A stretch of DNA of 64,000 bases from Amycolatopsis rifamycinica (GCF_000695625.1 NZ_JMQI01000047.1:124001-188000), one strand, 5' to 3'; shown: positions 15,926 to 24,481, counted from the first letter of the stretch. The notes: generated from the sequence alone by a model not told the origin. A program made the numbers and translations.

Positions 15926-18442
15926 TCACCCGATCTTCGCCGCCACCGCGAACTCGCCTTCGCGCGTCTCCACCGCGGCGACCGCGCCCGCGATGCGGAT
16001 GTCGGGCTCGATCCGCGCGAACCGCGCCAGCACGTCCGCCGGGCCGGTCACGGTGAGCGTCTCGACGGCGGACCGCATCGACACCTTCGCGTCCGTCTTC
16101 GCCCGGCGCACCGCCGCGATCACCTGGCTCGCCAGCGCCAGCAGCTCCGGATCACCGTCGACGGCGGCCTGCGCCGGCCACGCGGCGCGGTGCACCGAGC
16201 CCTCCTGCCACCACGACCAGACCTCCTCGGCCGCGAACGGCAGGAACGGCGCGAACAGCCGCAGCACCGCCGACAACGCCGTCACCAGCGCCACCTGCGC
16301 GGACTCCGCGCCCGAAGCGCCGCTGTCGCCGTACGCGCGGCCCTTCACCAGCTCGACGTAGTCGTCGCAGAACGTCCAGAAGAACGTCTCCGTCACCTGC
16401 AGCGCCCGGGCGTAGTCCAGGGCCTCCAACGCCGCGGTGGCCGACGAAACGACGGCGGAAAGCGCCGCCAGCAGGGCCCGGTCCAGCGGCTCGGTGACCA
16501 CCGCGGAAGCCGGCGGCAGGCCCAGGCCCAGCACGAACCGGCTCGCGTTGAGCAGCTTCGTCGCCAAGCGGCGGCCGACCTTCATCTGGCCCTCGTCCAC
16601 CGCCGTGTCGACGCCGGGCCGCGCGCTCGCCGCCCAGTAGCGGACCGCGTCCGAGCCGAAGCGCTCCAGCAGGTCCACCGGTGTCGTCGCGTTGCCCTTG
16701 GACTTCGACATCTTCTTGCGGTCCGGGTCGAGCACCCAGCCCGCGATCGACGCCTCCCGCCACGGCAGCACGCCGTGCTCCAGCTCCGCGCGCACCGCCG
16801 TCGAGAACAGCCAGGTGCGGATGATCTCGTGCGCCTGCGGCCGCAGGTCCATCGGGAAGACGCGCGAGAAGAGGTCGTCGTCGAGGCTCCACCGGCCGAC
16901 GATCTGCGGCGTCAGCGACGACGTCGCCCAGGTGTCCATCACGTCGGGATCGGCGGCGAACCCGCCCGGGACGCCCCGCTGCTCCTCGGTGAACCCCGGC
17001 GGGACGTCGCTGCTCGGGTCCACCGGCAAGGTGTCCGGCAGCAGGCGCGCGCCGTAGTCGGGCTCGCCCCGGTCGTCGAGCCGGTACCACAGCGGGATCG
17101 GCACGCCGAAGAACCGCTGACGGCTGATCAGCCAGTCCCCGGCCAGGTTCTCCACCCACGACGAGTACCGGACGCGCATGTGCTTCGGCACCCAGTTCAG
17201 CTCTTCGCCGCGGGCGAGCATCTTCTCCCGGAAGGCCGGGTCGTTGCCGCCGTTGCGCAGGTACCACTGCCGGCTGGCGACAATCTCCAGCGGCTTGTCG
17301 CCCTTTTCGTAGAACTTCACCGAGTGCGTGATCGGCCGCGGTTCCCCCTGCAGGGCCCCGGCTTCGCGCAGCAGCCGCACCATGATCTCGCGTCCGGTGT
17401 GGACGGTCTTGCCGGCCAGCGGCGCGTAGGCGCCCGCGGGCACGCCGGACGGCGCCTCGGGCAGGAACCGGCCGTCGCGGCCCAGCACCACCCGCGTCGC
17501 CAGGCGCAGCTCCCGCCACCACGTGACGTCGGTGGTGTCGCCGAACGTGCACACCATCGCGATGCCGCGGCCCTTCTCCGGATCCGCGAGGTGGTGTGCC
17601 ACCACGGGCACCTCGACACCGAACACCGGCGTCCGCACGGTTTTCCCGAACAGCGGCTTGAACCGTTCGTCATCGGGGTGCGCCACCAGCGCGACGCACG
17701 CGGGCAGCAGCTCCGGCCGGGTCGTCGCGATCACGACGTCGGCGCCGTCCGGCCCGGTGAACGCCAGGTCGTGGAACGCGCCCGGGCGTTCGCGGTCTTC
17801 CAGCTCGGCCTGCGCGACGGCCGTGCGGAACGACACGTCCCAGAGCGTCGGCGCCTCCGCCTGGTAGGCCTCGCCGCGCTCGAGGTTGCGCAGGAACGCG
17901 CGCTGCGAGATCAGCCGCGACTCGCGCCCGATCGTCTGGTAGGTCATCGTCCAGTCGACCGACAGGCCGAGCTGTCGCCACAGCTGCTCGAAGGCCTTTT
18001 CGTCGGTTTCGGTCAGCAACTCGCACAGCTCGACGAAGTTGCGCCGCGAAATCGAGACCACGTCCTTGCCCGGGTTCTCCGGGGCGCGGAAGGCCGGGTC
18101 GTAGGGCAGCGACGGCTCGCAGCGGACGCCGAAGTGGTTCTGCACCCGGCGTTCGGTCGGCAGGCCGTTGTCGTCCCAGCCCATCGGGTAGAACACCTCG
18201 AGCCCGCGCATCCGCTTGAACCGCGCGACGACGTCGGTGTGGGTGAAGGAAAAGACGTGCCCGATGTGCAGCGACCCGCTGACCGTCGGCGGGGGAGTGT
18301 CGATCGAGTAGATCTCGTCCCGGGTCTTCGTGCGGTCGAAGCGGTAGGCACCGGTGGATTCCCATACGGGTACCCACTTGGCCTCCAGACCGTCGACACC
18401 GACCTTGTCCGGGACTCGCGGGTGCTCGTACGGAGTATTCAT
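15926..18442 (-). CDS. valS: Valyl-tRNA synthetase, archaeal-like type
   Basis: 838 residues. The HIGH motif is at 59-62 (SGSLHIGHVFSF), KMSKS at 577-581, the CP1 editing domain contains ATTRPELLPACVA, and the valine-type core is seen in SRQRFFGVPIPLWY. GWDDNGLPTERRVQNHFGV after HIGH is typical of archaeal and a subset of bacterial ValRS rather than the usual GTDHAGIATQ pattern. The C-terminus ends soon after the anticodon-binding domain, without the long coiled coil of ordinary bacterial ValRS. Actinobacteria usually carry a standard valS elsewhere, so this may be a second or replacement enzyme. Its neighbour MFS gene begins the same strand 9 bases after the valS start and is probably transcribed with it. 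Confidence 0.93.
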   Translation of the reverse strand: MNTPYEHPRVPDKVGVDGLEAKWVPVWESTGAYRFDRTKTRDEIYSIDTPPPTVSGSLHIGHVFSFTHTDVVARFKRMRGLEVFYPMGWDDNGLPTERRVQNHFGVRCEPSLPYDPAFRAPENPGKDVVSISRRNFVELCELLTETDEKAFEQLWRQLGLSVDWTMTYQTIGRESRLISQRAFLRNLERGEAYQAEAPTLWDVSFRTAVAQAELEDRERPGAFHDLAFTGPDGADVVIATTRPELLPACVALVAHPDDERFKPLFGKTVRTPVFGVEVPVVAHHLADPEKGRGIAMVCTFGDTTDVTWWRELRLATRVVLGRDGRFLPEAPSGVPAGAYAPLAGKTVHTGREIMVRLLREAGALQGEPRPITHSVKFYEKGDKPLEIVASRQWYLRNGGNDPAFREKMLARGEELNWVPKHMRVRYSSWVENLAGDWLISRQRFFGVPIPLWYRLDDRGEPDYGARLLPDTLPVDPSSDVPPGFTEEQRGVPGGFAADPDVMDTWATSSLTPQIVGRWSLDDDLFSRVFPMDLRPQAHEIIRTWLFSTAVRAELEHGVLPWREASIAGWVLDPDRKKMSKSKGNATTPVDLLERFGSDAVRYWAASARPGVDTAVDEGQMKVGRRLATKLLNASRFVLGLGLPPASAVVTEPLDRALLAALSAVVSSATAALEALDYARALQVTETFFWTFCDDYVELVKGRAYGDSGASGAESAQVALVTALSAVLRLFAPFLPFAAEEVWSWWQEGSVHRAAWPAQAAVDGDPELLALASQVIAAVRRAKTDAKVSMRSAVETLTVTGPADVLARFARIEPDIRIAGAVAAVETREGEFAVAAKIG

Positions 18443-18451
18443 GAAACAACT

Positions 18452-19705
18452 CTAGGGGGCGCCGGAATCGCTTTTCGCTTCGGTCGGCAGGTCCCGCATG
18501 TGCCGCAGCGGCGAGCACACCACCCACAGCGCGGCCGCGGTCTCTCCGGCCACGGCGACCCAGATCGCCCCGCGCAGCCCGAGCCCCTCGCCGAGCGCGC
18601 CGCCCAGCAGCCCGCCGAGCGGCAGCGTGCCCCAGACGAGGAAGCGGACGCTCGCGTTCATCCGGCCCATCAGCCGGTCCGGGCAGATCGCCTGCCGGTA
18701 GGAGACCTGCGCGACGTTGTAGACGATCACCCCGAACCCGAAGAGCACCTCGCCGAACGCGGCGAGCGCGAGCCGCCAGTCCGGGCCGGTCCACGGGATC
18801 AGCAGGTGCGCGGGCCAGGACAGGAGCGGGACCAGCCAGATCGTGCGGGCGTGGCCGATCCGCCGGGTGAGCGCCCCGGAGAAGACCGCGCCGAGGACGC
18901 CGCCCGCGCCGCCGACGGCGAGCATCACGCCGACGACCGCCGGGGACAGCCCGACGGTGCGGGTCAGGAACAAGACCTGGACCGCCACGAACGCGCCGCC
19001 GAAGAGGTTCGCCGTCGCCGTGCACGCCACGCTCGCGCGCAACGGCTTGTCGGAGAAGACGAACCGCAGCCCTTCGGCGATCTGCGGCACCAGGCGGGCG
19101 TGCCCGGTGCGTTCCGGTTCCGGCTCGGCCGCGCGGATCCGCAGGAGGCACAGGGCCGAGGTCAGGTAGCCGAAGGCGGTGACGAGCACCGTGCTCGCCG
19201 CGCCGGCCAGCTGGACCAGCACACCCGCGCCGCTCGGCCCGGCGACCTGCGCGACCGACTGGACGGCCTGCAGCTTCGCGTTGCCCTCCAGGAGGTGCTC
19301 CCGGCCGACGAGCGAGGGCAGGTACGACTGGTAGGCGACGTCGAAGAACACCGTCGCGACGCCGACGAACAGCACGACCACCAGCAGCTGCGCGAACGTC
19401 AGCACCCCGCCCCACCAGGCGAGGGGCACGCTCAGCAGGAGCGCGAAGCGGACGAAGTCGGCGGCGAGCATCACCGGGCGGCGGCGCAGGCGGTCCACCC
19501 AGACGCCCGCGGGCAGCCCGATCAGCAGGAACGCGAGCGTCTGGGCCGCGGTCAGCAGGCCCATCTCGAGCGGCGTCGCCGCCAGGGTCACCGCGGCGAG
19601 CAGCGGGATGGCGGTGTACCCGACGGCGGTGCCCAGCTGGCTGGCCGTGTCGCCGGCCCAGAGCCGCCGGAAGTCGGGGTGGAAGAAGAGGGACGCCCTG
19701 CGCAT
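18452..19705 (-). CDS. MFS exporter (MFS_3/enterobactin-exporter type)
   Basis: 417 residues with 10-12 membrane helices. The N-terminal region (FRRLWAGDTASQLGTAVGYT) and the loop after helix 2 (LPAGVWVDRLRRRPVML) match the MFS_3 multidrug-efflux family; the mid-protein basic loop follows RIRAAEPEPERTGHARL. Such pumps export drugs or siderophores; the substrate is unknown. The stop lies 9 bases before the valS start codon side, and the divergent winged-helix gene at 19768 shares a promoter region with a perfect inverted repeat, so that regulator probably controls this pump. Confidence 0.9.
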   Translation of the reverse strand: MRRASLFFHPDFRRLWAGDTASQLGTAVGYTAIPLLAAVTLAATPLEMGLLTAAQTLAFLLIGLPAGVWVDRLRRRPVMLAADFVRFALLLSVPLAWWGGVLTFAQLLVVVLFVGVATVFFDVAYQSYLPSLVGREHLLEGNAKLQAVQSVAQVAGPSGAGVLVQLAGAASTVLVTAFGYLTSALCLLRIRAAEPEPERTGHARLVPQIAEGLRFVFSDKPLRASVACTATANLFGGAFVAVQVLFLTRTVGLSPAVVGVMLAVGGAGGVLGAVFSGALTRRIGHARTIWLVPLLSWPAHLLIPWTGPDWRLALAAFGEVLFGFGVIVYNVAQVSYRQAICPDRLMGRMNASVRFLVWGTLPLGGLLGGALGEGLGLRGAIWVAVAGETAAALWVVCSPLRHMRDLPTEAKSDSGAP

Positions 19706-19723
19706 GCCCGCGAGTCTGGCGGG

Positions 19724-19747
19724 AGTGATTGGAAAGTGTCAATCACT
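19724..19747. promoter_or_regulatory. Operator-like inverted repeat between MFS pump and HTH regulator
   Basis: AGTGATTG at 19724-19731 and CAATCACT at 19740-19747 are perfect complements separated by 8 bases, in the 62-base gap between divergent genes. The spacing places the arms about 16 bases (1.5 turns) apart. It overlaps the TTG at 19729 that could extend the regulator frame, supporting the GTG at 19768 instead. Confidence 0.7.
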
Positions 19748-19767
19748 TGTCGCCTAAGCTGTCCGGC

Positions 19768-20271
19768 GTGCTCCCCGAGAAACGACGTCCCGCGAGCGAA
19801 GCCGAGGCCGCCGCGCTGGCCTCCGGAATACGGCTGCGCATCATCCGGTTGACCTACTCGGAAGCGCTGACGAACAAGGAGCTGGCCGAAAGGCTGGGCC
19901 GGGACCCGGCGACGACGCTGCACCACGTGCGCAAACTCGTCGACACCGGCTTCCTCGCCGCGCAACCCCCGCGCCGCGGGACCCGGGGCGCCCGGGAAAT
20001 CCCGTATCTTTCGACCGGGCTTTCGTGGACACTCGACTCATGCGGTGACAAGGGCGTGGAACAGGCGGTTCTCGAGGCGTACCTGGCCGAGATCGCCGAA
20101 ACCGGATTCGAGGGCGTGCACCAGTCGCGCCTGGTCGTCCAAGTGGCCCCCGAGGAGCGGGCGGAGCTGGAAACCCGGCTCAACGCCCTGCTCGAGGAGT
20201 TCCGCGCGCGCCCCCGCCGTCCCGGCGCCGAGCGCACCGCGGTCTACCTCGCCACCTATCCCAGCACGTAA
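19768..20271 (+). CDS. Winged helix-turn-helix regulator (ArsR-like)
   Basis: 167 residues from the GTG at 19768; an upstream in-frame TTG at 19729 would sit inside the operator. The HTH reads RLRIIRLTYSEALTNKELAE, then RLGRDPATTLHHVRKLVDTG, the ArsR/HTH_20 pattern, with a Gly-Thr-Arg wing. The C-terminal half (LARLNALLEEFRA-like helices) ends in RTAVYLATYPST. Adjacent to and divergent from the MFS pump, it is most likely that pump's local repressor, with an inducer that may be the pump's substrate. It has no cysteine or histidine metal site of the classic ArsR type. Confidence 0.85.
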   Translation: MLPEKRRPASEAEAAALASGIRLRIIRLTYSEALTNKELAERLGRDPATTLHHVRKLVDTGFLAAQPPRRGTRGAREIPYLSTGLSWTLDSCGDKGVEQAVLEAYLAEIAETGFEGVHQSRLVVQVAPEERAELETRLNALLEEFRARPRRPGAERTAVYLATYPST

Positions 20272-20313
20272 AAGTTCGGTTCCCGCGGCGAATCGTGGGA
20301 ACATGGAGGCACG

Positions 20314-21756
20314 ATGACAGAACTGACACACACCGAAGACCACGACGACGACCTGTACGACCCGTCGACCGGCGAGATGGAGCTCGAAGACCGCGCGTCA
20401 CTGCGCCGGGTCAGGGGCCTGTCCACGGAGCTGGACGACGTCACCGAGGTCGAATACCGGCAGCTGCGGCTCGAGCGCGTCGTGCTGGTCGGCGTGTGGA
20501 CCGAGGGCACGGCCCTGCAGTCCGAGGCGTCGCTGGCCGAGCTGGCGCGCCTGGCCGAGACAGCGGGCTCGGAGGTCCTCGAAGGCCTCATCCAGCGGCG
20601 GACCAAGCCGGACCCGGCCACCTACATCGGCTCGGGCAAGGTGCGGGAGCTGCGGGACATCGTCGGCTCCACCGGCGCCGACACCGTGATCTGCGACGGC
20701 GAGCTCTCGCCGGGCCAGCTGCGGCAGCTCGAGGAGAAGGTGAAGGTCAAGGTCATCGACCGGACCGCGCTGATCCTCGACATCTTCGCCCAGCACGCCC
20801 GGTCGAAGGAGGGCAAGGCGCAGGTCGAGCTGGCCCAGCTGCAGTACCTGATCCCGCGGCTGCGCGGGTGGGGTGCGTCGCTGTCCCGGCAGGCCGGTGG
20901 CCGCGCCGGCGGCGGGAACGGCGGCGTGGGCCTGCGCGGTCCCGGTGAGACCAAGCTGGAGACCGACCGGCGGCGGATCAACAAGCGCGTGGCGAAGCTG
21001 CGCCGGGAGATCGCGGCCATGGACACCATCCGCGAGACCAAGCGCGGGCGGCGGCTGGCCAACGAGGTGCCCAGCGTGGCGATCGTCGGCTACACCAACG
21101 CCGGCAAGTCCAGCCTGCTCAACGCGCTGACCGGGGCCGGGGTGCTGGTGGAGGACGCGCTGTTCGCCACCCTCGACCCGACCACGCGGCGCGCGCAGAC
21201 GCCGGACGGCCGCGGCTACACGCTGACCGACACCGTCGGGTTCGTGCGGCACCTGCCGCACCAGCTGGTGGACGCGTTCCGCTCGACGCTGGAGGAAGCC
21301 GCCGACGCCGACCTGCTCGTGCACGTGGTGGACGGGTCCGACCCGGCACCCGAAGAGCAGGTCAGCGCGGTGCGCGAGGTGCTCGGCGAGATCACCCGCA
21401 AGCGCAAGGAGCCGCTCCCGCCGGAGCTGCTGGTGATCAACAAGACCGACGCGTCCGACGAGGTCAGCCTGGCCCGCCTGCGGCACGCGCTGGCCGGGTC
21501 GGTCCAGGTCTCGGCCCGGACCGGGGTGGGCATCCCGGAGCTCGTCGAGGTGATCGCCGACCGCCTGCCGCGGCCGGAGGTCACGGTCGAGGTCTTCGTG
21601 CCCTACTCGCGCGGCGAGCTCGCCGCGCGGGCGCACGCCGAGGGCGAGGTCCTCGAAGAGGAGCACGCCGAAGAGGGCACGCGCCTGCTGGTGCGGGTCC
21701 GCCCGGACCTCGCGGCGGCTTTGCACGAGTACGAGACCAACTCGACCAGGGCCTGA
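20314..21756 (+). CDS. hflX: GTPase HflX
   Basis: 480 residues. The N-terminal HflX domain contains KPDPATYIGSGK and CDGELSPGQLRQLE, the linker has GPGETKLETDRRRI, and the GTPase G1 motif is GYTNAGKSS, with G3 DTVGFVRHLPHQ and G4 NKTD. HflX binds the ribosome and can split stalled or hibernating 70S ribosomes; in mycobacteria it also affects antibiotic tolerance. ATG at 20314 follows a GGAGG site by seven bases. In M. tuberculosis the gene lies downstream of dapF, as here if the ValS-MFS-regulator insertion is removed. Confidence 0.97.
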   Translation: MTELTHTEDHDDDLYDPSTGEMELEDRASLRRVRGLSTELDDVTEVEYRQLRLERVVLVGVWTEGTALQSEASLAELARLAETAGSEVLEGLIQRRTKPDPATYIGSGKVRELRDIVGSTGADTVICDGELSPGQLRQLEEKVKVKVIDRTALILDIFAQHARSKEGKAQVELAQLQYLIPRLRGWGASLSRQAGGRAGGGNGGVGLRGPGETKLETDRRRINKRVAKLRREIAAMDTIRETKRGRRLANEVPSVAIVGYTNAGKSSLLNALTGAGVLVEDALFATLDPTTRRAQTPDGRGYTLTDTVGFVRHLPHQLVDAFRSTLEEAADADLLVHVVDGSDPAPEEQVSAVREVLGEITRKRKEPLPPELLVINKTDASDEVSLARLRHALAGSVQVSARTGVGIPELVEVIADRLPRPEVTVEVFVPYSRGELAARAHAEGEVLEEEHAEEGTRLLVRVRPDLAAALHEYETNSTRA

Positions 21757-21761
21757 CACGT

Positions 21762-21801
21762 CTCCGTAGTGTGCGACCGGACGAGGTCGCACACTACGGA
21801 G
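21762..21801. terminator. Perfect 17-bp hairpin after hflX that also covers the next ribosome-binding site
   Basis: CTCCGTAGTGTGCGACC (21762-21778) and its exact complement (21785-21801) flank the loop GGACGA. It begins 6 bases after the hflX stop and is probably its terminator. The right arm ends in GGAG, part of the ribosome site GGAGG for the secreted protein starting at 21810, so in a read-through transcript the stem would hide that site. Confidence 0.8.
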
Positions 21802-21809
21802 GTGGCTGG

Positions 21810-22823
21810 GTGCGCTGGGTTGTCGCGTTGGTCTTCTTGGCCGTGTTCAGCGGGTCGGTCCCCGCTTCGGCGGCCGAGACGCCGCAACCGTTGTGCACGA
21901 TGAAGGACACGCGCATCGGCGAGCTGTCCGGCCTGGTCTCCGACGGGTCCAAGCTGTACGCGATCAACGACGGCGGCAGCAAGGTCCAGGTGTTCGTGCT
22001 GGGCCGGGACTGCAAGGTGCAGAAGGTCCTCACGGACAAGACCGACCCGTTCGACGTCGAGGACCTGGCCCGCACGCCCGACGGGACGCTGTGGCTGTCC
22101 GACACCGGCGACAACAAGAAGGGCCGGCTGACGGTCGCCCTGCTGGAGATGACCCCGCAGGGCAAGGTGACGCTGCACCGGCTCACGTACCCGGACGGCC
22201 AGCACGACACCGAAGCGCTGATCATGGACAAGGCGGGCACGCCGTACCTGATCACCAAGGACGTCCTCGGCGAGGCTCGCGTGTACCGGCCGTCGGGACC
22301 GCTGGCGAGCCCGGGCCCGACCACCATGGAGAAGGTGGGCACGGTCAAGATCGCGACGACGGACACCCAGGGCGGCCCGGTGGGCTCGATCGGCTCGGTG
22401 CTGGTGACGGGCGGCGCTTCGATGGCGGACGGCAGCGCGATCGCATTGCGGACGTACACGGACGCGTACGTCTACGCGGCGCCGGACGGCGACGTGCTGG
22501 CCGCCTTGCAGCGCAACCCGGCACGGATTCCGTTGCCGGGGGAGCAGCAGGGCGAGGCGATCGCGTTCGACCCCGACGGGACGTTGATTTCGGGCAGCGA
22601 AGGCGTGGGCCAGCCCCTCCGCACGGTGCGGGGCGCGGCGGCACTGGCCGCGCAGTCCGGCGCACCGGCGGAGGGGACGACCTCGACCGGGACGAGCGCG
22701 TCGTCCGGCTCGGCGGAGGACGGGGCCGGGCTCCCCGTCCTGCCTGCCGCCGGGATCACGGTCGCGGTGGTCGGCCTGGGCTGGTTCGGCTTCAGCAGGC
22801 TGCGCCGCCGAACCCGCCGCTGA
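21810..22823 (+). CDS. Secreted, C-terminally membrane-anchored beta-propeller-like protein
   Basis: 337 residues. A signal peptide (MRWVVALVFLAVFSGSVPASAA) is followed by repeated strand motifs of the propeller kind (SGLVSDGSKLYAINDGGSKV, TPDGTLWLSDTGDNKK, IAFDPDGTLISGSEGVGQ). Two Cys may pair. A Ser/Thr/Gly-rich stalk precedes one membrane helix (LPAAGITVAVVGLGWFGF) and a basic tail (RLRRRTRR), so the protein is anchored with its propeller outside. GTG at 21810 is chosen because GGAGG is seven bases upstream and the earlier GTG at 21771 lies within the hairpin. Function unknown; similar proteins bind esterase- or phytase-like ligands. Confidence 0.75.
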   Translation: MRWVVALVFLAVFSGSVPASAAETPQPLCTMKDTRIGELSGLVSDGSKLYAINDGGSKVQVFVLGRDCKVQKVLTDKTDPFDVEDLARTPDGTLWLSDTGDNKKGRLTVALLEMTPQGKVTLHRLTYPDGQHDTEALIMDKAGTPYLITKDVLGEARVYRPSGPLASPGPTTMEKVGTVKIATTDTQGGPVGSIGSVLVTGGASMADGSAIALRTYTDAYVYAAPDGDVLAALQRNPARIPLPGEQQGEAIAFDPDGTLISGSEGVGQPLRTVRGAAALAAQSGAPAEGTTSTGTSASSGSAEDGAGLPVLPAAGITVAVVGLGWFGFSRLRRRTRR

Positions 22824-22866
22824 CCTCCGGCTCCCCACGGCCGAAGACCATCCGATCCGGTGAATC

Positions 22867-22891
22867 TCCCGGGCCGTGCGAAAGCCCGGGA
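22867..22891. terminator. Two-way terminator between the propeller gene and lexA
   Basis: TCCCGGGC (22867-22874) pairs perfectly with GCCCGGGA (22884-22891) across a 9-base loop, in the 76-base gap between convergent stops. It is followed by AAAG on the plus strand. Confidence 0.65.
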
Positions 22892-22899
22892 AAGACCCC

Positions 22900-23625
22900 T
22901 CAGAGGCGGCGGAGCACCGCCACCACCTTGCCGAGCACCGTGGCGTCGTCGCCGGGGATCGGCTCGTACGCCTCGTTGTGCGGCATCAGCCAGATGTGGC
23001 CGCCCTTGCGCTTGAACGTCTTGACCGTGGCCTCGCCGTCGATCATGGCCGCGACGATCTCGCCGTTGTCCGCGTCCGGCTGCTGGCGGACGACCACCCA
23101 GTCGCCGTCGGTGATGGCCGCGTCGACCATCGAGTCACCGGTGACCTTCAGCAGGAACAGCTCGCCCTCGCCGACGATCTCCCGCGGCAGCGGGAAGACG
23201 TCCTCGATGGCCTGCTCGGCCAGCACCGGGCCACCGGCGGCGATCCGGCCGACCAGCGGCACGTACGCCGCCTTCGGCATGACCGGCTGCTGGTCCATCT
23301 CGATGCCCATGGGGTTGTCGTCGGTCGCCGAGAGGACGCCGACCGCGCGCGGGCGGTTCGCGTCCCGGCGCAGGTAGCCCTTGCGCTGCAGGGCGCGCAG
23401 CTGGTGCGAGACCGACGACGTCGAGGTCAGCCCGACCGCCTCGCCGATTTCGCGGACGCTCGGCGGGTAGCCGAACCGGCTCACCCACGAGCGGATCACG
23501 TCGAGCACCTGCTGCTGGCGGACGGTGAGGGTCTCGTCCACGTCGTACACCTCGGGCATGGCGTGCACCTTGCCCGAGCCGCCGGGGGACCCACTGGTCC
23601 TGCCCGCCTTGTTCTCCTTCGCCAC
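22900..23625 (-). CDS. lexA: LexA, SOS repressor
   Basis: 241 residues. The N-terminal winged helix reads RQQQVLDVIRSWVSRFGYPP and VREIGEAVGLTSTSSVSHQL. The self-cleavage site is Ala130-Gly131 in RIAAGGPV, and the Ser-Lys dyad is Ser165 (VTGDSMV) and Lys202 (ATVKTF). RecA-stimulated self-cleavage lifts repression of DNA-damage genes. GTG at 23625 has GGGAGG seven bases upstream; an internal ATG at residue 23 is an alternative. Two SOS-box-like sites lie in the gap to the divergent LysM gene, as in the lexA-Rv2719c arrangement of mycobacteria. Confidence 0.97.
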   Translation of the reverse strand: MAKENKAGRTSGSPGGSGKVHAMPEVYDVDETLTVRQQQVLDVIRSWVSRFGYPPSVREIGEAVGLTSTSSVSHQLRALQRKGYLRRDANRPRAVGVLSATDDNPMGIEMDQQPVMPKAAYVPLVGRIAAGGPVLAEQAIEDVFPLPREIVGEGELFLLKVTGDSMVDAAITDGDWVVVRQQPDADNGEIVAAMIDGEATVKTFKRKGGHIWLMPHNEAYEPIPGDDATVLGKVVAVLRRL

Positions 23626-23759
23626 TGCGTCGCCTCCCAGACGTTCGCTGCACGTATCTGCGCGCCGGCCGCCGCCCGCGGGGTGCGGGCAGCCTCGCCG
23701 GGCGGCATCTGCCCGGCAGATGCCCTGGTCACCGACGTTAGCCCCCGGGCACGACGATT

Positions 23760-23775
23760 TCAAACATCTGTTCGA
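23760..23775. promoter_or_regulatory. SOS box upstream of lexA
   Basis: TCAAACATCTGTTCGA matches the actinobacterial LexA consensus TCGAAC-N4-GTTCGA with one mismatch at the third base. It lies 135 bases upstream of the lexA start and would serve autoregulation. Confidence 0.75.
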
Positions 23776-23839
23776 TCGACACGCCGTGTCCGCTCGATTT
23801 TGTCGGTGGCAGGTGGTAGACCTTCGCACGGGCGTTCGA

Positions 23840-23855
23840 TAGAACGCCTGTTCGA
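23840..23855. promoter_or_regulatory. SOS box upstream of the LysM gene
   Basis: TAGAACGCCTGTTCGA matches TCGAAC-N4-GTTCGA with one mismatch at the second base, 64 bases upstream of the LysM gene start, so this gene is probably DNA-damage inducible like its mycobacterial counterpart Rv2719c. Confidence 0.7.
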
Positions 23856-23919
23856 CCTTGATCCACGGGCCGCTCCCGGTCCGGGAAACGGGCGGACACA
23901 GGGTTTCGAGGAGGTTCGG

Positions 23920-24393
23920 ATGTCCATTCTGGCCGAACGCGGACACGTTCGCCCGGCGACCCCGGTCCCGGCGCCCCTCCGTCCCGTGCGCCTTCTGCGG
24001 GGGCGCCGCGGCGAGGTGCACCGCCCGCCGACGCGCGCACGGGTCGTGGCGGGCCGCCGCCCGGCCGGCGCCCCCTGCGCGGCGCCGCGGCGGGTGGCGG
24101 TGCGCTGGCCGTGGCTGGCGGCGCTCGCCGTCGGGAGCTGCCTGATGATCACCGGATTGGGTCTTCTCGGGGGCGGGGCGTCCGGTGCGCCGGTGCCCGA
24201 GCGGACCGCGACGGTGTCCGTCGGCCAGGGCGACACCCTCGCTTCGCTGGCCGCCCGATTCGCGCCGGACAGTGAGCCTGGCGCGGTTGTCGCCCGGATC
24301 AAGGAGCTGAATCGCCTGGACCGGGCCGCCCTGGTGCCCGGGCTGCCGCTCACGGTCCCGGTCGCCGACCCCGCCGCCGTCCCCGCGCCCTGA
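23920..24393 (+). CDS. LysM-domain membrane protein, Rv2719c-like (SOS cell-division suppressor candidate)
   Basis: 157 residues. An Arg/Pro-rich cytoplasmic N-terminus of about 65 residues is followed by one membrane helix (RWPWLAALAVGSCLMITGLGLLG) and an extracytoplasmic LysM module (TVSVGQGDTLASLAARFAPD, then RIKELNRLDRAALVPGLPL). LysM binds peptidoglycan. Position and topology match Rv2719c, a damage-induced wall-associated protein that delays cell division during SOS. ATG at 23920 follows GAGGAGG by five bases. Divergent from lexA with an SOS box in between. Confidence 0.85.
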   Translation: MSILAERGHVRPATPVPAPLRPVRLLRGRRGEVHRPPTRARVVAGRRPAGAPCAAPRRVAVRWPWLAALAVGSCLMITGLGLLGGGASGAPVPERTATVSVGQGDTLASLAARFAPDSEPGAVVARIKELNRLDRAALVPGLPLTVPVADPAAVPAP

Positions 24394-24481
24394 TCCGCGC
24401 GGGCCGTCAACCGCACTCACCCGGGCGAGGATCGCGCCCGGCGTGGCGCTTGCGCGCGCACCCCGCGAGTTCTACCCTTCG

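Noticed and set aside
19729..19767. Longer N-terminus of the winged-helix regulator
   Set aside because: It would start at TTG inside the operator palindrome with no ribosome site; GTG at 19768 is preferred.
21771..21809. Start of the propeller protein at GTG 21771
   Set aside because: It lies within the hairpin stem and lacks a ribosome site, and starting at 21810 gives a proper signal peptide.
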